Assembly (NCBI RefSeq): GCF_900115285.1
Contig: NZ_FOYW01000001.1
Coordinates: 286,376 to 350,375 of the forward strand
Reading direction: 5' to 3'
Source of the DNA: Marinobacter daqiaonensis
GTDB lineage: Bacteria > Pseudomonadota > Gammaproteobacteria > Pseudomonadales > Oleiphilaceae
DNA length: 64,000 bases
Shown here: in pieces, positions 60,400 through 64,000 of the stretch
Numbering within the stretch: the first letter of the stretch is position 1
How the letters are laid out: every line of letters starts with the position of its first letter
Notes under the pieces: generated by a model
Seen by the model: the letters and a program-made list of their open reading frames with translations, nothing else
What the model was told of the DNA's origin: nothing
Database searches by the model: none
Made by a program: the position numbers and the translations under genes

Positions 60400-60761
60400 T
60401 GCAGGTTCCTCCTGGATGTCAGTTTGGCGTAACGTCCGAGACGCTGCGTCAACTGCTTCATTGCAGGAGTTGTGCCACTGGTGGATCTGGCGCTGGTTTC
60501 ATCGTTTGCCAAGCGGATTAATCGGTTATTGACGTCTTTTGAAGCAATAACTGAGGTATTTTTTTGCGGGACTCGACTGGCCGTCGCTGATCCGGATCGT
60601 AAAATTTACCGGAAAACTGGCAAATCCTACCGGTCTGAATTCAGGTGAGCTTCTGCTCCATGGGGTGGCGACCATCCCGCAGACCGGGTCTGATCACCAA
60701 TTCAAGGACGCCGACAGGCTGAAAGAGGGGCGTTGTACGGCCATACCCCGCCGGGAGGTGC
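60400..60761. other. intergenic region between the outer membrane protein and entericidin genes
   Basis: About 360 nt lacking a supported gene. The minus-strand promoter of the outer membrane protein gene should be here, but no near-consensus pair was found. No repeat or tRNA-like fold is evident. Confidence 0.5.
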
Positions 60762-60899
60762 TCAGGTTTCTTCCGCTTCTTCATCAATGGTCTCACCAAC
60801 GGCTTCCACGTCTTCGCCCATGCCTTCGATGGTGTTGCAACCGGCCAGTCCCGTACCCAGCAGGAATGCAAACAGCAGGGATCCTATCGCGAACTTCAT
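60762..60899 (-). CDS. entericidin-like small lipoprotein
   Basis: A 45-aa lipoprotein of the entericidin A/B type. The signal ends in LAGC (Cys21), followed by NTIEGMGEDVEAVGETI and an acidic Glu-rich tail. A near-perfect AGGAGG lies 6 nt upstream of the ATG at 60899; the longer frame to 60956 would put 19 residues before the signal peptide. EcnA/EcnB in E. coli are linked to programmed cell death, but here it stands alone and could simply be an envelope-stress lipoprotein. Confidence 0.82.
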   Translation of the reverse strand: MKFAIGSLLFAFLLGTGLAGCNTIEGMGEDVEAVGETIDEEAEET

Positions 60900-61014
60900 G
60901 ATTACCTCCGATTTTCGTCGATAACACCAGAATTCAAGCAGGTCCTCACTGGCCATGCAAGTTCCGGGGCACTAGCCTTATGTTTCAGAGAGAAACCATT
61001 TCAGGAGTTTTATC

Positions 61015-62052
61015 TTGCCAAAGAACGATTCCCCCAGCGTTGCAATGTTCAGCACCCACGAATTTGAAAGGCCCGGATTCGAGCACTACGCGGGCTCGGA
61101 CCTGTCGATGACCTACCATGAGACGAGCCTTAGTGAAAAAACCGCCCCCTTGGCGGAAGGTCACGATGCGGTCTGCTGTTTCTCCGAGGATGATGTGGGC
61201 GCCGGAGCCATTCGGCGACTTGCCGATGCCGGCATCAAGCTGATTGCCCTACGCAGCGCAGGATTCAACAACGTGGATCTTCGCGCCGCCGACCGCCATG
61301 CCATTCCCGTGGTACGGGTGCCCGCCTATTCCCCCAGCGCCGTAGCCGAACATGCGATGGCGCTGATCCTGTGCCTGAACCGTAAAATCCACAAGGCCCA
61401 CAATCGGGTAAGGGAACTCAATTTCTCCCTTGAAGGTCTTGAGGGGTTTGATCTTCACGGGAAAACCTTCGGTATTATCGGCACCGGTAAAATCGGTGAG
61501 CAGATGGCCCGAATCGCCCATGGATTCGGCTGTAAGGTCATTGCCTTTTCCAAGGAGAAATCCGACGCGCTGGTTGAAGAAGGCTGGACCGAATACCTGG
61601 ATTTCGACGAGGTCATCGAACAGTCCGATATCCTGAGTCTCCATGTGCCCCTGACACCAGAGACCAGACACCTCATTGATGAAGACGCGCTTGGTCGCAT
61701 GAAAAAGCACACCATGCTTATCAACACCGGCCGTGGGGCCCTGATCGATGCGGGCGCGCTGATCCGATCGCTGAAAAAGGGCGGTATCGGCGCTGCCGGG
61801 CTGGATGTTTACGAAGAGGAGGAAGGCGTGTTCAGGGAAGACCTGTCCGACCAGGTGCTGCAGGACGACACTCTGGCCCGCCTGCTGACGTTTCCCAATG
61901 TGCTCATTACCTCTCACCAAGCCTTTCTGACCCGTGAGGCCCTGGATAACATCGCCGAGACAACGGTCGACAATATTCTGGGTTATTTCCGCTCGGCTGA
62001 ACTCAGGAACGAAGTCCGTGTGGATAGAAACGTGGCCTCCGGGGCAGACTGA
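61015..62052 (+). CDS. D-2-hydroxyacid dehydrogenase (D-lactate dehydrogenase LdhA-like)
   Basis: NAD-dependent dehydrogenase, 345 aa. It shows the substrate-binding ALRSAGFNNVDL (catalytic Arg), the Rossmann loop GIIGTGKIGEQMARIAHGFG, INTGRGALIDAGALI, and the catalytic His in ITSHQAFLTREAL. The N-terminus and the LDVYEEEEGVF segment resemble E. coli LdhA (D-lactate dehydrogenase, 329 aa). The start is a TTG at 61015 with AGGAG 7 nt upstream. Reduction of pyruvate to D-lactate is the likely role. Confidence 0.85.
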   Translation: MPKNDSPSVAMFSTHEFERPGFEHYAGSDLSMTYHETSLSEKTAPLAEGHDAVCCFSEDDVGAGAIRRLADAGIKLIALRSAGFNNVDLRAADRHAIPVVRVPAYSPSAVAEHAMALILCLNRKIHKAHNRVRELNFSLEGLEGFDLHGKTFGIIGTGKIGEQMARIAHGFGCKVIAFSKEKSDALVEEGWTEYLDFDEVIEQSDILSLHVPLTPETRHLIDEDALGRMKKHTMLINTGRGALIDAGALIRSLKKGGIGAAGLDVYEEEEGVFREDLSDQVLQDDTLARLLTFPNVLITSHQAFLTREALDNIAETTVDNILGYFRSAELRNEVRVDRNVASGAD

Positions 62053-62120
62053 GTGCGACGGCCGGGGCCTTACTGGCCACCTTTGTCGAAAGGGTCGCCT
62101 GCCGGTACTACACTTCGAGC

Positions 62121-63248
62121 ATGAGTGAAACGGTAACCCTGTTCCTGTGCGGAGACGTGATGACCGGTCGCGGTATCGACCAGGCCATGCCACATCCTTC
62201 GTCACCGGAGCTTTACGAATCCTATGTGCAGGACGCCCGTGACTACATCGCGCTGGCGGAACGTTCCGGCGGCGCCATTGAGCGACCTCTGGGGTTTGCC
62301 GATATCTGGGGTGATGCCCTGGACGAACTGGCCAGGTTTGACCCTGAGGTCCGTCTGATCAACCTGGAAACCAGCATTACCCGGAACGCCGAGCCCTGGC
62401 CCGGCAAAGGCATCCACTACCGCATGAGCCCGGACAATGCCGAATGCCTGAAAGTCGCTGGCATCAATGCCTGCTGCCTGGCCAATAATCATGTTCTGGA
62501 CTGGCAGCGGGAAGGCCTTCTGGAAACCCTGGATGTCCTCGACCGGCTATCGATCCCCCACGCTGGCGCGGGTGGGAACGCCAGGCGCGCCAGAGAGCCG
62601 GTCAGTCTGGGCCTGCCGGCTGGCGGTCGTGTCCGGATATGGAGCGTCGGTCTTTCCGACAGCGGTATTCCGGAAAACTGGCAGGCCGGTGACGAAACAC
62701 CTGGTGTCTTTATGCTGCCATCCACGTCTCATGAAGACACCAACCCCCTGATCCGCGAAATCACCAGGCAGCGGCGACCAGGCGACCTGGCCGTGGTTTC
62801 CATCCACTGGGGGAGCAACTGGGGGTATGACATTCCCGATGGCCATCGGAATCTGGCCCGGCAGCTGATCGATGCCGGCGCGGATGTCATTCACGGCCAT
62901 TCATCCCACCATCCCCGGGGAATGGAACTTTATCGGGATCGGCCCATTTTTTATGGCTGTGGCGATTTTATCAATGATTACGAGGGCATTGGTGGTCACG
63001 GCACTTACCGGCCCGAACTGGGCCTGATGATTTTCTGCCGGATGAGCCGACAGACCGGTCGCCTGGAGGGGCTGTGGCTGACCCCCCTTCGCCGTAAGCA
63101 TCTTTCGCTGTACCGGGCCTCTGATGAGGAAAGGCGCTGGATGCGCCACACACTCAACCGGGAGCGGCATCCGGACATGCCGGCGTTCCAGCTTGCCGGT
63201 GAAAACCGGCTGGAGTTGTCCCCCGGCACTATTCCGGGTAACCGGTGA
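62121..63248 (+). CDS. CapA-family (PGA synthesis-type) metallophosphatase-like protein
   Basis: A 375-aa protein of the CapA / poly-gamma-glutamate synthesis fold, a calcineurin-like family. Metal-ligand motifs are visible: FLCGDVMTGRGID, LINLETSIT, CCLANNHVLDW, VVSIHWGSNW and HGHSSHHPRGMEL with FYGCGDF. There is no signal peptide or lipobox, and no capB or capC is near, so a capsule role is unproven. It overlaps the convergent FGGY kinase gene by 20 nt. Confidence 0.85.
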   Translation: MSETVTLFLCGDVMTGRGIDQAMPHPSSPELYESYVQDARDYIALAERSGGAIERPLGFADIWGDALDELARFDPEVRLINLETSITRNAEPWPGKGIHYRMSPDNAECLKVAGINACCLANNHVLDWQREGLLETLDVLDRLSIPHAGAGGNARRAREPVSLGLPAGGRVRIWSVGLSDSGIPENWQAGDETPGVFMLPSTSHEDTNPLIREITRQRRPGDLAVVSIHWGSNWGYDIPDGHRNLARQLIDAGADVIHGHSSHHPRGMELYRDRPIFYGCGDFINDYEGIGGHGTYRPELGLMIFCRMSRQTGRLEGLWLTPLRRKHLSLYRASDEERRWMRHTLNRERHPDMPAFQLAGENRLELSPGTIPGNR

Positions 63249-64000
63249 TACGGCGGATATCGCGATAGAGCGGGTCGAGGCGACCATACATTTTCCGGTA
63301 GACCTTGCTGTACAGCTGCTCATAGAGCTTCCGCGCCTGTTCGTCCGGCTGGAATACCTCTGTTGTCGGGGTCATGGCCCGGGCGGCGGCCGGCACGTCC
63401 GGATGCAGGCCCAGTCCCGCTGCGGCCACAATGGCGGCTCCGAGACCAGACGCTTCTGTTGTGGCTGGGCGCTCCGCCGGCATACCGAAAATGTCGGCGG
63501 TCAGTTGCATGGCCGCGTCGCTCCGGGAACCACCACCTGCCACCCGCAGAATCCGGACGGGCACACCACTGCGTTTCTGGATCCGCTCCATGCCTTCTCT
63601 CAACGCATAGGCGAGTCCCTCGAGGATGGCGCGGTAGATATGGGCCCGGGTATGGACGTCGCCAAATCCGATCATGGCTCCCTTGGCATCAGGCCCGGGA
63701 TGGCGTACCCCTGGTGACCAGTAGGGCTGCAGCATCAGTCCCATGGAGCCCGGCGGCACGGCCCTTACCAGTTCCTCGAACAGAACTTCAGGCTCGATAC
63801 CCCGCTCCCGGGCGATGGACTGCTCCCTCTGACCGAATTCCCGTTTGAACCAGCTGACCATCCAGTAGCCGCGATAGATCATTACCTCGGTGGAGTAGTG
63901 GCCGGGCAGGGCGGACGGGTAGGGAGGCATCAGCCGCACCGGCTCCACATAACGGGGGTTGGTGACGTTGACGGTCGCGGTGGTGCCATAGCTCAGGCAG
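63229..64000 (-). CDS. FGGY-family carbohydrate kinase, C-terminal part (cut by window edge)
   Basis: The frame is open to the right edge, giving the last 256 residues. The visible portion has LSYGTTATVNVTNPRYVEP at the edge, LEGLAYALREGMERIQ, the ATP-binding LRVAGGGSRSDAAMQLTADIFGMP and the C-terminal LGAAIVAAAGLG of FGGY kinases. The substrate (glycerol, xylulose, ribulose or other sugar) cannot be fixed without the N-terminal half. Confidence 0.85.
   Translation of the reverse strand, partial: CLSYGTTATVNVTNPRYVEPVRLMPPYPSALPGHYSTEVMIYRGYWMVSWFKREFGQREQSIARERGIEPEVLFEELVRAVPPGSMGLMLQPYWSPGVRHPGPDAKGAMIGFGDVHTRAHIYRAILEGLAYALREGMERIQKRSGVPVRILRVAGGGSRSDAAMQLTADIFGMPAERPATTEASGLGAAIVAAAGLGLHPDVPAAARAMTPTTEVFQPDEQARKLYEQLYSKVYRKMYGRLDPLYRDIRRITGYPE

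Noticed and set aside
59725..60432. Plus-strand 235-codon open frame opposite the outer membrane protein gene
   Set aside because: Antisense to a gene with signal peptide and barrel pattern; the translated product has no recognisable domain.

Overview
The window looks like a chromosomal segment of a GC-rich marine gammaproteobacterium, most likely Marinobacter or a close relative. This is inferred from protein character and from gene order (sdhCDAB-sucAB-lpd-sucCD, trpS-scpA-scpB-rluB, smc-zipA-ligA, gacA-uvrC-pgsA, flgA beside flgMN with cheV-cheR); no database search was possible. No insertion sequence, prophage or CRISPR array is visible.

Layout. 0-4 kb: topA and a beta-hydroxyacid dehydrogenase, convergent, separated by a nested palindromic repeat. 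4.4-17.7 kb: the TCA block, with gltA divergent from sdhCDAB-sucAB-lpd-sucCD; sucA and sucC each have a long structured leader. 17.9-29.7 kb: trpS, scpA, scpB, rluB, a diguanylate cyclase, smc, zipA and ligA (chromosome condensation, division, DNA joining); Smc, ScpA and ScpB would form one condensin. A second repeat of the topA type lies after ligA, again between convergent genes. 29.9-37.1 kb: a CBS-domain protein, mnmC and a periplasmic cyclophilin, then flagellar and chemotaxis genes flgN, flgM, flgA, cheV and cheR, with sigma-28 promoter matches before flgM and cheV. 37.1-43.9 kb: an NhaR-like regulator, a DUF7352-type protein, an SbtA-type bicarbonate permease, a lipocalin, a ROK kinase, an AEC transporter, a methyltransferase and a shortened fructosamine-kinase-like protein. 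44-49.3 kb: a two-subunit molybdenum hydroxylase, an aldo/keto reductase and a cation/proton antiporter.

49.3-49.9 kb holds the most unusual structure. Downstream of a tRNA-Ser(GGA) gene are three tandem repeats of 169-170 bp. Each contains the last 14-19 bp of the tRNA gene, a string of small hairpins and an intrinsic terminator. This resembles the tRNA-tail repeats of the E. coli tyrT operon.

50-58.8 kb: azlCD, a YheU-like protein, gacA-uvrC-pgsA, a four-gene MCE-type lipid transport operon on the other strand, then tRNA-Gly and tRNA-Cys. 58.9-64 kb: a PIN-toxin/antitoxin pair with a palindromic operator, a small outer-membrane barrel, an entericidin-like lipoprotein, a D-2-hydroxyacid dehydrogenase, a CapA-like protein and an FGGY sugar kinase cut by the window edge. 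Several genes (trpS, gacA, the MCE protein, the hydroxyacid dehydrogenase) appear to use TTG starts supported by good Shine-Dalgarno sequences.
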